A stretch of 64,000 nucleotides of DNA from Sinorhizobium sp. B11 (GTDB lineage Bacteria; Pseudomonadota; Alphaproteobacteria; Rhizobiales; Rhizobiaceae): NCBI GenBank assembly GCA_039725955.1, contig CP091034.1, forward strand, positions 558,001-622,000, in the 5' to 3' direction. Shown here piece after piece: positions 44,412-54,040 of the stretch. The notes below the pieces were generated by a model, which saw only the letters and a program-made list of their open reading frames with translations, was not told the origin of the DNA and did not search any database. Every line of letters starts with the position of its first letter. Position 1 is the stretch's first letter. The translations under genes were made by a program, and so were the position numbers.

Positions 44412-44852
44412 TTAGCCGGCGAGCGCCTGTGGCTTTGCCACGATATAGCGCGCTTCGTGCAGGCTTCTTTGCAGAAAAGCCGTGTTTGCGTCCGGATCGC
44501 TGGAAGCGTTCTGGAAGGAAATATGATTGATCTCGATACCGGCATGGTCCTCGGCCAGCGTCAGCTGCGCATAGACGGTCACGCCGCGCGGCTTGATTTC
44601 CAGATCGAGTACGACTTCGGGCTTGCCGCCCCATTCCAGCGTATAATTTCCCCCCAGGCCGAAGTTGACGGTGCCGGGATGGAAAAACAGTTCCGCTGCG
44701 GATGCGACGAGGTCGGCGAGATTGCCGTAATACTCGAAGCGCAGCAGAGAAATCAGATCGGATGCGTCCAGGAGCCTGAGCTCGCTTGCGACCGGGCTGA
44801 TTGCTTCTGCAAGGATTTTTTCACGCTGGGCAGAGTAGGGGCATTTTTTCAT
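44412..44852 (-). CDS. Rhizobial flagellar-cluster protein (orf38-like)
   Basis: 146 residues, soluble. Its position (between visR and flhB, leftward, 5 bp after the flhB stop) equals that of the S. meliloti gene known as orf38. The N-terminal half is helical (KILAEAISPVASELRLLDASDLISLLRFEYYGNLADLVASAAELFF), the C-terminal half strand-rich (NYTLEWGGKPEVVLDLEIKPRGVTVYAQLTL). It has no domain I recognise. Likely expressed with flhB. Function unknown. Confidence 0.78.
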   Translation of the reverse strand: MKKCPYSAQREKILAEAISPVASELRLLDASDLISLLRFEYYGNLADLVASAAELFFHPGTVNFGLGGNYTLEWGGKPEVVLDLEIKPRGVTVYAQLTLAEDHAGIEINHISFQNASSDPDANTAFLQRSLHEARYIVAKPQALAG

Positions 44853-44857
44853 TCGAC

Positions 44858-45937
44858 TTATCTTACCCGTTTGTTCTTGGCCTCCGCGGCGTAAACCCGG
44901 TGAATGAGTTCCGCGACGGCCTTATAGAAGACTGACGGTATGACACTATCCACCGAGACTTGCGCAAACATGGAGCGTGCGAGAGGTGGATCCTCGAACA
45001 CGGGAATGCTGTTCTCTTCGGCGATCTCTCTGATTTTCAACGCAATAAGGTCCTGGCCCTTGGCCAGGACGACCGGCGCATCGTTTTCCTCGCGCACGTA
45101 GCGCAGCGCCACGGCATAGTGCGTCGGGTTGGCGATGACGAGGGTGGCGCGCTGAACGCTGGCGATCATGCGCCGGCGGGCGCGGTCACGCATGACGGAG
45201 CGCTGTCTGCTCTTGACGAACGGGTCGCCCTGCGACTGCTTGTTTTCTTCCTTCACCTCGTGCTTCGTCATCTTCAGTTCGGTGAACCAGTGGTAGCGCG
45301 TCCAGAACACGTCGGCGATGGCGACGATGGCGGTGGCGATCAGCATCACGATGATGATCTTGCGCATGGCCGTCATCATGCGAACCATGATCGTCTGCGG
45401 GTCGGAGAACATCGCATCGATCGAGCCGAAATATTCGCTTCTAAGGACGAAGAAGAGAATCACTCCGACGACGACCACCTTGAACAGCGACTTGCCGAAT
45501 TCGACGAGCCCCTGGACGCTGAAGAGCCGCGACCATCCCTTGACGGGCGAAATACGCGAAGCCTGAGGACGGATGCGTTCGAGAACCGGTGTTGGCAGGT
45601 TCTGGAAGACGGATGAGGCGATACCGAACACTATGAACATGATGAAGGCCGGGGCAAGAAGCGCCGCAACGGCCCAGCCGAGCTTCACAAAGAGCGAGAT
45701 GACGTCAGGTCCGGTTTCGATCTTCCACTGGTCTGGCTGCTCGAAGATGTCGCGCAGGGTCTCGGCCATGTGCGACGTTGCGCTGGGAAGGAAGAAGACG
45801 AGGTAGATGAAGGTCGCGAGAATCGTCGTGAAGATCGAAATTTCACGCGAGTGGGGGGTATTACCTTTTTCGGCAGCATCAGACCGCTTTTTCGCGGTAG
45901 GGGCTTCTGTTTTGCTGTCCTTGTCTTCATCGGCCAA
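44858..45937 (-). CDS. flhB: Flagellar export switch protein FlhB
   Basis: 359 residues. N-terminal polar tail, four membrane segments between about 34 and 210, then the cytoplasmic domain with the self-cleavage motif NPTH (Asn270-Pro-Thr-His, in [15 protein letters not shown]). FlhB changes export specificity from rod/hook to filament subunits. The C-terminus ends with [12 protein letters not shown]. Separated from fliG (upstream, same direction) by 131 bp containing a terminator, so it probably has its own promoter. Confidence 0.97.
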   Translation of the reverse strand: MADEDKDSKTEAPTAKKRSDAAEKGNTPHSREISIFTTILATFIYLVFFLPSATSHMAETLRDIFEQPDQWKIETGPDVISLFVKLGWAVAALLAPAFIMFIVFGIASSVFQNLPTPVLERIRPQASRISPVKGWSRLFSVQGLVEFGKSLFKVVVVGVILFFVLRSEYFGSIDAMFSDPQTIMVRMMTAMRKIIIVMLIATAIVAIADVFWTRYHWFTELKMTKHEVKEENKQSQGDPFVKSRQRSVMRDRARRRMIASVQRATLVIANPTHYAVALRYVREENDAPVVLAKGQDLIALKIREIAEENSIPVFEDPPLARSMFAQVSVDSVIPSVFYKAVAELIHRVYAAEAKNKRVR

Positions 45938-45954
45938 GTCTGCGGCCCTCCGTC

Positions 45955-45984
45955 AAAGAAAAAGGCCGCTGCTAAAGCGCGGCC
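45955..45984 (-). terminator. Rho-independent terminator after fliG
   Basis: On the minus strand: stem GGCCGC / GCGGCC (45964-45969 with 45979-45984) followed by TTTTTCTTT. It sits between fliG and flhB and splits the leftward flagellar genes into two transcription units. Confidence 0.85.
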
Positions 45985-46068
45985 CGTTTCCAGGAAGGGT
46001 AGACGTGTGCGTCTTGTCGATCAACCGCCGCCTTGCCGGCCAGTCGAATTGTCAACAGCTGCGATGAT

Positions 46069-47106
46069 TTAGGCGGCCGCCGGACCGCCTTCCTTTTCCT
46101 TGAGCTCGATCTGGCCGGCATTGGCCAGGCGAATCGCTTCCTGCGCCACGGCGCGCCGTGCAATCGCGATCTCGCGCGGATTGACGCCGGCCATGCCGCT
46201 TTGAAGATCCGATTCGATCATGCGGCGCTGGCGCGGACTGATGGAGGAAAGAACCGATTCGCGGATTTCCGCCGATGCGCCACGCAAGGCGACTGTGAGG
46301 ACGTCGGTCGAGATGTCGTTGAGCAGCATGACGCGGCTGCGCTGCGGCATGAACATAAGATCTTCGAAAAGGAAGATCTTCGGACGAACCTTGTTGACCG
46401 CTTCGCGATTGATCGATTCGAGCGAGGTGAGCAGCGTATCGACCTGCGGCTTGTCCATCTCGTTCATCAGGTCGGCGACCTTGGTGGAGCCCGATGCGTT
46501 GCGTTCTGCGTCGATCTCGGCAAGCAGCGTCATCACCTGGTTTTCGATGATTTGTGCAGCCTTCGGGCTGACACTCTTCATGTTGACCGTACGGTTCATG
46601 ATGTCGGCACGACGGTTGTCGGGAAGCTGCAGCAATACCTTCGCGCCGAAGGACGAGGGCATCATGGACAGGATATACGCAACGGTCTGGGGGTGTTCGC
46701 GCAACAGGAACTGGGCGACGAAAGCAGGTTCCGCCTCGGCCAGACGATCCCAGATGGAGGTTTCGTAGGCCTGGAAAGCGGTGCGGCGGCCGAGAAGGCT
46801 GTCGACTTCGTCAGGGGTCAGCCCTTCCTCGAGGATGGCCTCGATCGCCTTGGCGTTGTCCATCAGACCCGCGCCTTCGGTGAAGAGATCTTCGAATTCG
46901 CTGACGAGCTGGAGGAGCTCGTCCGGCGGGATCGCACGAAGCGCCTGGGCAGATCCGATAATGGTCTGCAACTCGGCCTGCGTAAAATATTTCAGCAGCC
47001 GGCCGGCGACCCCCTTCCCCATAGCGAGAAGAACTGCCGCCGCCTTTTCAGCCTGGGTCAACGGTTTCCCGGCAAGTGCGCCGCCGAAATCGTCAAAGTC
47101 CATCAT
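46069..47106 (-). CDS. fliG: Flagellar motor switch protein FliG
   Basis: 345 residues with the three FliG regions: N-domain (LTQAEKAAAVLLAMGKGVAGRLLKYFTQAELQTI), middle domain with the EHPQTVAYILSMM motif that contacts FliM, and the C-terminal charged torque helix (LFEDLMFMPQRSRVMLLNDISTDVLTVALRGAS, residues ISPRQRRMIESDL). Interacts with FliF and the stator. The C-terminal tail (LKEKEGGPAAA) is a Rhizobiaceae-type extension. Follows fliN by 28 bp on the same strand. Confidence 0.97.
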   Translation of the reverse strand: MMDFDDFGGALAGKPLTQAEKAAAVLLAMGKGVAGRLLKYFTQAELQTIIGSAQALRAIPPDELLQLVSEFEDLFTEGAGLMDNAKAIEAILEEGLTPDEVDSLLGRRTAFQAYETSIWDRLAEAEPAFVAQFLLREHPQTVAYILSMMPSSFGAKVLLQLPDNRRADIMNRTVNMKSVSPKAAQIIENQVMTLLAEIDAERNASGSTKVADLMNEMDKPQVDTLLTSLESINREAVNKVRPKIFLFEDLMFMPQRSRVMLLNDISTDVLTVALRGASAEIRESVLSSISPRQRRMIESDLQSGMAGVNPREIAIARRAVAQEAIRLANAGQIELKEKEGGPAAA

Positions 47107-47134
47107 GGTCTAACCTCTCCGTCCCACACAGGGA

Positions 47135-47761
47135 TCAGGCTTTTTTCGTGCTCAAAACTTCTATCAGTTTTACACCGAATCGCGTGTCGTCGTTATCAAG
47201 AACCGTAATCTCGCCGCGTGCAATCCTGCGGCCGTTCACCATTATTTCGACCGGCTCGCCGATCTTCTTGTCGAGCGCGATAGTGGCACCCTCGGTGAGG
47301 TTCATCAGGCCGGAAACCTGCATGCGGCTCGTCCCGAGCACGATCTGGACATCGATAGGAATGTCCATGATCAGGTCGAAGTTCGAGTTCAGCGCGCTGC
47401 CGAGCGGTGCCGGAGCGGACTGGAAGGAATTGCCGCCGAAGCTCGGCGCAGCTTCGAGGCTGGGAAAGCCTGCTGCACCGCTGCCGGCAGCATCGTCGCC
47501 GAAATCGCCGCCCCCGAAATCGCTTCCTGCGAAATCGGCACCGCCGAAGGATGTTTCGCCGGCATCACCGCCGAATGGCGAGAGATCCGTTCCTGCTGCG
47601 AAAGCATCGTTCTGCAGGTCGTCGCCGAACTGCGGAAAGTCGCCGTCCGTATCTTTCTTCAACACGCCGCGCAGATCGTCGATAGCCTGATCCAGATCGG
47701 CTTCATTGCCCGGCATGTCCAGGGAGAGGTCACTATTCTGCTGTGTCTTCTTCGTAGCCAT
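47135..47761 (-). CDS. fliN: Flagellar motor switch protein FliN
   Basis: 208 residues, longer than enterobacterial FliN (about 137). The C-terminal SpoA domain (about residues 125-205; [56 protein letters not shown]) is conserved, while the N-terminal 110 residues are Gly/Asp/Phe-rich low complexity. FliN forms the base of the C-ring and binds export components. The extension is typical of rhizobial FliN. It lies between fliM (67 bp) and fliG. Confidence 0.95.
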   Translation of the reverse strand: MATKKTQQNSDLSLDMPGNEADLDQAIDDLRGVLKKDTDGDFPQFGDDLQNDAFAAGTDLSPFGGDAGETSFGGADFAGSDFGGGDFGDDAAGSGAAGFPSLEAAPSFGGNSFQSAPAPLGSALNSNFDLIMDIPIDVQIVLGTSRMQVSGLMNLTEGATIALDKKIGEPVEIMVNGRRIARGEITVLDNDDTRFGVKLIEVLSTKKA

Positions 47762-47827
47762 GAAATCACTATTCCAGTTGAAACTTGCCTCAAACTGCCT
47801 TTGTGGCGCTGAGAGCGAGAGAACCGA

Positions 47828-48775
47828 TTAATTCATTAAGTGCCGGATCAGCTCGTCATCCGAATTCATGGTGTCTTTCACGCGCACCATGTAGTTGTCG
47901 CCTGAACGCCCGAACTCGCACACATACAATTCCCGGCTGTTGGCGCTGACTTCAACGCGCACGTCGCCACTGTCCCGGAAAGGAATGACATCGCCAGCCA
48001 TTAGCTTGGAAATCGTCCGCAATGTCAGGTCCTGGAGATGGATCTTCGCTTCGAGGGTGACCTGCGAGCGGCGAACCTGGTCGCCGATCTGCTCGGTGAA
48101 CTCGGGCGATTTGCTGGGCTGCTTCTTCGGCTTCGGGGCCGAAACCGTCGTCTTGAGCAGTGCCGTCTGCGGCACGATCAGGCTGAATTCGGAAACGATG
48201 CCGGCAAGCGTGATCGACATGTTGATCGCAGCGGCAAATTCGTCGGTGCGATCCTCCGGCGGACGCACACGGGCCTCATGCGCGAAGGGCGCCGAGAGGC
48301 TGGGCTCGAATCCGCCTGGCGCGTTCACGGCCGAGCGCAGCACCTTGGAAATCTTGTCGAACACCATGCCGGCGAGATCGAGTTCGATAATGGAGAGAAG
48401 CCGGTCGGCCGGCTCCTCGATCGTTTCGGCAGTGGCCCCAAGCAGGTGCTCCATCAGGGTGATGATGAAACCGTTGCCACAGCCGATGGTGATGTTCTGC
48501 GACCAATTGCGCAGCGTCGCATCGACCAGCGTCATGTTGGTGCTGAGATCGTCGATCAGGTGATTCTTGTAGCCGATCTCGCAGCCAAGATAGCCGACTG
48601 TCACATCGAGGCCGGTTTCGCTTTTCAGGACGTCGGGAAAGAATTCGCTGTATATGTCGCCGAAGGAACTGCAGAGCTTGGCAACCCTGCCCCTGTCGCC
48701 GAGACCGCCGGTCAATTTGGCAAGAAGGGCGGGATCCATTGTCTGGTTGTCATGCGAAGCATTGCTCATAGTCAT
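47828..48775 (-). CDS. fliM: Flagellar motor switch protein FliM
   Basis: 315 residues. The middle domain (YLGCEIGYKNHLIDDLSTNMTLVDATLRNWSQNI) and C-terminal SpoA domain (LRTISKLMAGDVIPFRDSGDVRVEVSANSRELYVCEFGRSGDNYMVRV) are FliM-like. The usual N-terminal CheY-binding peptide LSQDEIDALL is not seen; instead there is MDPALLAKLTGGL at about residues 13-25, which may be a diverged form. Binds phosphorylated CheY2. Its start overlaps the motA stop region. Confidence 0.92.
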   Translation of the reverse strand: MTMSNASHDNQTMDPALLAKLTGGLGDRGRVAKLCSSFGDIYSEFFPDVLKSETGLDVTVGYLGCEIGYKNHLIDDLSTNMTLVDATLRNWSQNITIGCGNGFIITLMEHLLGATAETIEEPADRLLSIIELDLAGMVFDKISKVLRSAVNAPGGFEPSLSAPFAHEARVRPPEDRTDEFAAAINMSITLAGIVSEFSLIVPQTALLKTTVSAPKPKKQPSKSPEFTEQIGDQVRRSQVTLEAKIHLQDLTLRTISKLMAGDVIPFRDSGDVRVEVSANSRELYVCEFGRSGDNYMVRVKDTMNSDDELIRHLMN

Positions 48776-49648
48776 TTAAGCTGCCTTGTTTTCGCCACCT
48801 GGGTTCATCATTTCCTGTTCCACTGCGTCGATCGACGGGCGTTCATACGCCGAGATGGTCTTGCGGCCGTATTCGAGGGCGACCTGCGGCACCGAGCCGT
48901 TCATGTAGGCAAGCAGGGTCTGCTTGACGACGACGTAGAGGCGGTGCTGCTTGGAGCGGACGACCTTGATCTGGGAGACCAGCGGGGAGCAGACGCAGTA
49001 GGAAAGCAGAATGCCGAGGAATGTGCCGACGAGTGCCGAACCGATGAGGTGGCCGAGCACTTCCGGCGAGTCATTGATATGCGCCATGGCCTTGATGACG
49101 CCGAGAACCGCCGCGACGATACCGATGGCGGGGAACGAATCGCCCATGATCTGGATCGCGTGGTAAGGCTTCATCTTGTCATGAAGGATGGTGTTGATTT
49201 CTTCGTCCATCAGCGCCTCGATCTCGTGTGAGCGGGCATTGCCGATGATGATCAGGCGCACGTAGTCGCAGATGAAGGCCGTCAGTTCCTTGTTCTTCAG
49301 AACTGTCGGGGCCTGCTGGAAGATCGTCGATTCGGCCGGGTTGTCGATATGCGCTTCGATTTCGTTGCGCGATTTCGTACGTAGGTCGCGCATCAGCGAA
49401 TAGAGCACACCGAGCGTGTCGAGGTAGTTGCGCTCCTTGGGAACGGAGTGCTTGAAGGCTTCGCCGAGCGCCTTGCCGGAGTCCTTCACCACCTTCATGG
49501 GGTTCGCCATGATGAAGCTGCCGAGGCCGGCGCCGCCGATGATCAGGAATTCGAAGGGCTGAAAAAGAGCATCGACTTCGCCGCCCATGGCCATGAAGCT
49601 ACCGACGATACAGCCGCAGACAACTACAAATCCGATAATAATATTCAT
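48776..49648 (-). CDS. motA: Flagellar stator protein MotA
   Basis: 290 residues, four membrane segments. The N-terminus is [21 protein letters not shown], matching MotA; the channel segment [20 protein letters not shown] carries the conserved proline. With MotB it forms the proton-driven stator. ATG at 49648 fits the family start; the frame extends 42 codons upstream. motB is not in this window (in rhizobia it lies elsewhere in the cluster). Divergent from flgF by 249 bp. Confidence 0.97.
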   Translation of the reverse strand: MNIIIGFVVVCGCIVGSFMAMGGEVDALFQPFEFLIIGGAGLGSFIMANPMKVVKDSGKALGEAFKHSVPKERNYLDTLGVLYSLMRDLRTKSRNEIEAHIDNPAESTIFQQAPTVLKNKELTAFICDYVRLIIIGNARSHEIEALMDEEINTILHDKMKPYHAIQIMGDSFPAIGIVAAVLGVIKAMAHINDSPEVLGHLIGSALVGTFLGILLSYCVCSPLVSQIKVVRSKQHRLYVVVKQTLLAYMNGSVPQVALEYGRKTISAYERPSIDAVEQEMMNPGGENKAA

Positions 49649-49897
49649 CGTCAGCCCAATCTGAACGTTGCTTTTCTTTGCGACGGATAGGATTTGTGCC
49701 TTGCGTGAGGCTGATGAATGCCGTTTTGGCGTATGCATTTGCGCTGCCAGTTTCGCGCAAGGATTTGCCTTCATATTGGACGTGACGAGTGGGCCTATGC
49801 GCGCCCATGTCTGAGATGCCGCTCAGCGGAACCCGTGGCCGAACGAAAAGGAGCCAGGTGTTTCGTCCCGTTTATCGCCAATGTGGAGCTTACCGAC

Positions 49898-50632
49898 ATG
49901 CAATCCGGTCTTTACGTTTCCCTGTCGTCCCAGATGGCTCTCGAAAAACGCCTGACGACGATCGCCGACAATATGGCCAACGTGAACACGACCGGTTTTC
50001 GCGGCACCGAGGTAAAGTTCGACGAAATGATGGCGAACAACGAGAACAAGACGAACACCAAGGTCGCCTTCGTCTCCCAGGGCAACGACTACATGGACAC
50101 TTCCCATGGTGAGATGCAGCACACCGGCAACATGCTCGATTTCGCCATCAAGGGCGATGCCTGGTTCTCTCTCGACACACCGGCGGGCCGCGTTCTGACA
50201 AGGGACGGCCGCTTCACGATGCGCGATACCGGCGAACTGGTTTCCACCCGCGGCTATCCGGTTCTCGATGCGGGTGGTGCGCCCATCGTCCTCAACACAG
50301 CCGGCGGCGAACCGAAGGTCGGCACCGACGGCATCATCTACCAGAACGACCGCCAGGTCGGTTCGCTTGGCCTCTTCGAAGCGGATCTCAACAAGGGTTT
50401 CCTGCGCTACGAAAATAGCGGCGTCATGACGACAGAGCAGCCGCGTGCCGTCGTCGATCGCTTCGATGTCGGTGTCGAGCAGGGCTACCTCGAGAATTCC
50501 AACGTCAATGCGATGCATGAGATGACGCAGCTGATCGAAGTGAACCGCGCTTTCGAAAGCGTCTCGTCCCTGATGCGCGACAGCGAAGATTCCTTCAAGG
50601 AAGCGGTTCAGACGTTGGGCGGCAGCCGCTAA
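49898..50632 (+). CDS. flgF: Flagellar basal-body rod protein FlgF
   Basis: 244 residues. Starts QSGLYVSLSSQMALEKRLTTIADNMANVNTTGFRGTEV, the N-terminal coiled segment of axial proteins, and ends with the matching C-terminal helix VNAMHEMTQLIEVNRAFESVSSLMRDSEDSFKEAVQTLGG. It is the proximal rod protein. The frame opens at 49718, but the family start and a TTACCGAC context support ATG at 49898. First gene of the second rightward operon. Confidence 0.95.
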   Translation: MQSGLYVSLSSQMALEKRLTTIADNMANVNTTGFRGTEVKFDEMMANNENKTNTKVAFVSQGNDYMDTSHGEMQHTGNMLDFAIKGDAWFSLDTPAGRVLTRDGRFTMRDTGELVSTRGYPVLDAGGAPIVLNTAGGEPKVGTDGIIYQNDRQVGSLGLFEADLNKGFLRYENSGVMTTEQPRAVVDRFDVGVEQGYLENSNVNAMHEMTQLIEVNRAFESVSSLMRDSEDSFKEAVQTLGGSR

Positions 50633-50647
50633 GGCAGGGCGTGAAGC

Positions 50648-52048
50648 ATGAACACCACGCTGTTGACCGAAGACGCACTCTCGCCGAAGCTGACGCATCT
50701 CGGCGCCCTTGCAGAACGCTATGCCTCGCCAGAATTCTCTGTGACGCATGGCGGCCGCGTTCATACGATCGCAGCCGGTCACTATACCGTGCGCGGCCTT
50801 TCGAGGTATGTGCGTCTTGGCGAGTTCGTCGCCCATAAATCCGCGACGGGTATCCATCTTGGCGAAGTTGTCCGGGTAGAGCCGGATCTGATCTATGTCT
50901 GCCCGATCGAACCGGGCGAGCCGATCGGCATCCATGACGTCGTCATCCGCAAGGGTGCCTTCCGCATCTCCCCGTCGGACAGTTGGTGTGGTCGCACCAT
51001 CAATTCCCTCTGTGAGCCGATCGATGGGCTCGGCCCGATCACAGAAGGCCTGGACCGCCGTTCGATCTCGAATACTGCGCCGCCTTCGATGACGCGCCAG
51101 CGCGTCGAAAAAGGGTTCAAGACCGGTGTGCGCGCGATCGATATTTTCTCGCCGCTCTGCCTCGGCCAGCGCCTCGGCATCTTCGCCGGCTCCGGTGTCG
51201 GCAAATCGACGCTGCTATCGATGCTGGCTCGTGCCGATGCTTTCGACAAGGTGGTGATCGCGCTGGTCGGCGAACGTGGTCGTGAAGTCCGCGAATTCAT
51301 CGAGGATACGCTCGGCAGCGATATGAAGAAGGCGATTGCGGTCGTTGCCACCAGTGACGAGAGCCCGATGCTGCGCAAGATGGCGCCGCTGACGGCCGTA
51401 ACCATCGCCGAGCACTTCCGAGACAAGGGTGAAAACGTCCTGTTCATCGTCGACAGCGTTACGCGCTTTGCCCATGCAATCCGCGAAGTCGCGACCGCCT
51501 CCGGTGAGCCGCCGATTGCGCGCGGCTATCCGGCCTCCGTCTTTACCGAGCTGCCGCGCCTTCTGGAGCGCGCCGGTCCCGGTGCGGAAGGTGCGGGCAC
51601 CATCACCGCCATCATTTCCATCCTTGTCGATGGCGACAATCATAACGATCCGATCGCCGACTCCACGCGCGGTATTCTGGATGGTCATATCGTTCTGCAG
51701 CGAAGCCTGGCGGAGGAGGGGCGCTACCCGCCGATCGATCCACTCGCATCCATCTCGCGTCTTGCCCGCAAGGCCTGGACCCCGGATCAGGAGAAGCTGG
51801 TTTCGCGCCTCAAGGTGCTGATCCATCGCTTTGAGGAAACGCGCGACCTGCGCCTTATCGGCGGCTACCGTCCGGGCGCTGATGCCGATCTCGACATGGC
51901 GGTCAGACAGGTGCCGATCATCTATGACGTCCTGAAACAGTCTCCCGGAGACCGAGAATCGCTCGATGCCTTTGCGGATCTTGCCGGTGCTCTGAAGGCC
52001 GCGGCCGGCGTGCCCACTCCGAGTGCGCCTATTCAAAGGAGGGCCTGA
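50648..52048 (+). CDS. fliI: Flagellum-specific ATPase FliI
   Basis: 466 residues. Walker A GSGVGKST in FAGSGVGKSTLLSMLA, Walker B in NVLFIVDSVTRFAHAIRE and the conserved ARGYPASVFTELPRLLERAG segment place it in the F1-like FliI/YscN ATPase family that powers flagellar protein export. N-terminal beta-barrel region (about 20-100) is present. 15 bp after flgF and 2 bp before the next gene. Confidence 0.97.
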   Translation: MNTTLLTEDALSPKLTHLGALAERYASPEFSVTHGGRVHTIAAGHYTVRGLSRYVRLGEFVAHKSATGIHLGEVVRVEPDLIYVCPIEPGEPIGIHDVVIRKGAFRISPSDSWCGRTINSLCEPIDGLGPITEGLDRRSISNTAPPSMTRQRVEKGFKTGVRAIDIFSPLCLGQRLGIFAGSGVGKSTLLSMLARADAFDKVVIALVGERGREVREFIEDTLGSDMKKAIAVVATSDESPMLRKMAPLTAVTIAEHFRDKGENVLFIVDSVTRFAHAIREVATASGEPPIARGYPASVFTELPRLLERAGPGAEGAGTITAIISILVDGDNHNDPIADSTRGILDGHIVLQRSLAEEGRYPPIDPLASISRLARKAWTPDQEKLVSRLKVLIHRFEETRDLRLIGGYRPGADADLDMAVRQVPIIYDVLKQSPGDRESLDAFADLAGALKAAAGVPTPSAPIQRRA

Positions 52049-52050
52049 TC

Positions 52051-52593
52051 ATGGCCGATTTCGAAGACGAACGGATAGCCGCACTGAAAGAGCGCAACAA
52101 GGGCGTGCTGCTCGATCGCGCGCTGACCTTTTTGGGTCTGGCACTTGCCGGTGCGTCCGCCTTCTTCCCCTGGTACGTCTTCTTCAACGAGGACAAGTTC
52201 GGCATCAACGTCGCCGACAGCAATGCCTCCCGCGATTTGCCGGACTGGCCGGCGCGCAACGTCTTCAGCGTGTCGCCGCTCGCCATGGTCAACAAGAACG
52301 ATGAGGGCAAGAAAGTCCCGCCGATCGACAATTTGACGACGGCAACCGTTTCCGAGCTCGGCAAGGAGCGCAACGGCGACGCCTTGATGGAGGACCAGCC
52401 TTTCCCCGGCAAGGGTTCTTTCCGTTTGCTGCACGTGGCCAACGGCCGGGCCCTCATCGAGGATCCCTCCGGCATGTATGTCGTGCGCGTCGGCTCGATC
52501 CTGCCTGACGAAAGCCGCCTTGCCACATTGGAACAGCGCGATGGCAAGTGGGTGATCGTTACCTCCAAGGGTGAGATCTACCAGAACAACTAA
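52051..52593 (+). CDS. Rhizobiales flagellar operon protein of unknown function
   Basis: 180 residues: cytoplasmic N-terminus (DFEDERIAALKERNKGVLLD), one membrane helix (about 25-47, LTFLGLALAGASAFFPWYVFF), a polar middle and a C-terminal strand-rich domain of about 70 residues (GSFRLLHVANGRALIEDPSGMYVVRVGSILPDESRLATLEQRDGKWVIVTSKGEIY). The C-domain resembles the small periplasmic beta-domains of secretion pilot proteins, but I claim no homology. Sits 2 bp after fliI and before flgB; its position is conserved in rhizobia as I recall. Likely a flagellar assembly or motor accessory factor. Confidence 0.8.
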   Translation: MADFEDERIAALKERNKGVLLDRALTFLGLALAGASAFFPWYVFFNEDKFGINVADSNASRDLPDWPARNVFSVSPLAMVNKNDEGKKVPPIDNLTTATVSELGKERNGDALMEDQPFPGKGSFRLLHVANGRALIEDPSGMYVVRVGSILPDESRLATLEQRDGKWVIVTSKGEIYQNN

Positions 52594-52658
52594 AGCATGC
52601 CGCGCAAAACCGGGCAGCGGTTCTGCGACAAAGACGTGCGAAATCAAAGCCTGAAGTG
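52594..52658. repeat. Rhizobial dispersed intergenic repeat
   Basis: Starts right after the stop codon of the unknown flagellar gene. The core has a near-perfect 9-bp stem CGCAAAACC / GGTTCTGCG (52603-52611 with 52619-52627, one A-C mismatch). The wording (AGCATGCCGCGCAAAA ... GCGACAAAGACGTGCG) matches a repeat I remember as very frequent in Rhizobiaceae intergenic regions; family name uncertain. It interrupts the flagellar operon upstream of flgB. Confidence 0.65.
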
Positions 52659-52863
52659 TTGGTGGCGAACCCTGAGGATCGTGACGCGCTTCAGTTCAGA
52701 CAGAAGGTGAATCGCTGCAGGCCCGTGTCGGAGAAACGGTCGGGCGACGGTTGGTCGATGTCTGCAAGTAGCCTCGAGCAATGGCCTGCAAATCCTGCAT
52801 TTACCGTAAGTCCCACGCAAGATTACCGCCCTAGGTTCGGCCTAGTAAAAACGGAGAGTTCTC

Positions 52864-53256
52864 ATGCAACCGATTCAACTTTTCGACTTGGCTTCAAAGC
52901 AGGCGGAATGGCTGACGATCCGTCAGGAGGTTGTTGCCGGCAACATCGCGAATGCAAACACGCCGAAGTTTCGTGCAAAGGATGTGACGCCTTTCCAGGC
53001 CGTGCTCGACCAGTCGGACGTGACCATGGCGCGCACCAATCCGATGCATCTGAGCGGCAACGATTTCAGCACGAGCGGCGATATCGACGTCAAGGACGCC
53101 GCGCTCGATCAGGAAATCGGTGTCCAGGAATCCGGCAACACCGTTGGTATCGCCGAAGAACTCTCCAAGTCGGGCGAGATCAAGCGTCAGTATGACCTGA
53201 ACACCTCGCTCGTCAGTTCCTTTCATCGAATGATGTTGATGACGGTAAGGAAGTAG
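52864..53256 (+). CDS. flgB: Flagellar basal-body rod protein FlgB
   Basis: 130 residues: [41 protein letters not shown] matches the FlgB N-terminus, and the C-terminal helix [38 protein letters not shown] the axial-protein C-terminus. Rod protein closest to the MS ring. 270 bp of non-coding sequence with a repeat precede it, so a promoter may lie there. ATG follows CGGAGAGTTCTC. Confidence 0.96.
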   Translation: MQPIQLFDLASKQAEWLTIRQEVVAGNIANANTPKFRAKDVTPFQAVLDQSDVTMARTNPMHLSGNDFSTSGDIDVKDAALDQEIGVQESGNTVGIAEELSKSGEIKRQYDLNTSLVSSFHRMMLMTVRK

Positions 53257-53260
53257 ACGG

Positions 53261-53680
53261 ATGGATCCGCTTTCAGCAGCAATGAAAATCGCAGGCTCCG
53301 GGCTCGAATCGCAGTCGACACGTCTGCGTATCGTCTCGGAAAACATCGCCAACGCCCGTTCGACCGGCGACACGCCGGGTGCCGATCCCTATCGCCGCAA
53401 GACGATCACCTTCGGCCAGCAGCTCGATCGCACCAGCGGCGTCGAGACTGTCAACGTCAAGAAGATCGGGACCGACGAAGGCGATTTCACCAAGGAATAC
53501 GACCCGAGCAACCCTGCTGCGGATGACAAGGGCATCGTCAAGATGCCGAACGTCAATATCCTCATCGAGATGGCCGACATGCGTGAAGCCAACCGCTCGT
53601 ATGACGCCAATCTGCAGACGATCAAGCAGACTCGCGACCTTATCTCCTCGACGATCGATCTCCTGAAGAGCGGACAATAA
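53261..53680 (+). CDS. flgC: Flagellar basal-body rod protein FlgC
   Basis: 139 residues with the axial-protein N-terminal [25 protein letters not shown]-type motif (here [35 protein letters not shown]) and the C-terminal helix [37 protein letters not shown]. Proximal rod. It lies 4 bp after flgB and its stop overlaps the fliE start, so the three are coupled. Confidence 0.96.
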   Translation: MDPLSAAMKIAGSGLESQSTRLRIVSENIANARSTGDTPGADPYRRKTITFGQQLDRTSGVETVNVKKIGTDEGDFTKEYDPSNPAADDKGIVKMPNVNILIEMADMREANRSYDANLQTIKQTRDLISSTIDLLKSGQ

Positions 53681-54021
53681 TGATCAGCAGCGTACAGAAT
53701 GTCAGCAATCTTTCGATGACCCGCGCCCTCGGCGCCATCGATACCGAAAATTCTGCCTCCTCCGCGACTGCGGCCTCGTCTGCTGCGGCTGGTGCATCCG
53801 GCGGCCTGAGCTTTGCTTCCGTCATGGGCAACATGGCGACCCAAGCCGTCAGCAGCCTGAAGGGTGCGGAAAACATGTCCTTCGCCGGCATCAAGGGCAC
53901 GGCTTCCACGCGCGAAGTCGTCGATTCGATGCTGCAGGCGGAGCAGACCCTTCAGACTGCAATCGCCATTCGCGACAAGGTCGTTTCGGCCTTCCTCGAA
54001 GTCACCAAGATGCAGATGTAA
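53680..54021 (+). CDS. fliE: Flagellar hook-basal body protein FliE
   Basis: 113 residues. The C-terminal two-thirds ([70 protein letters not shown]) matches FliE, which links the MS ring to the rod. The N-terminal 40 residues are Ser/Ala-rich and variable. Overlap of one base with flgC. Confidence 0.95.
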   Translation: MISSVQNVSNLSMTRALGAIDTENSASSATAASSAAAGASGGLSFASVMGNMATQAVSSLKGAENMSFAGIKGTASTREVVDSMLQAEQTLQTAIAIRDKVVSAFLEVTKMQM

Positions 54022-54040
54022 CTGATTTGAGGACGAACAC

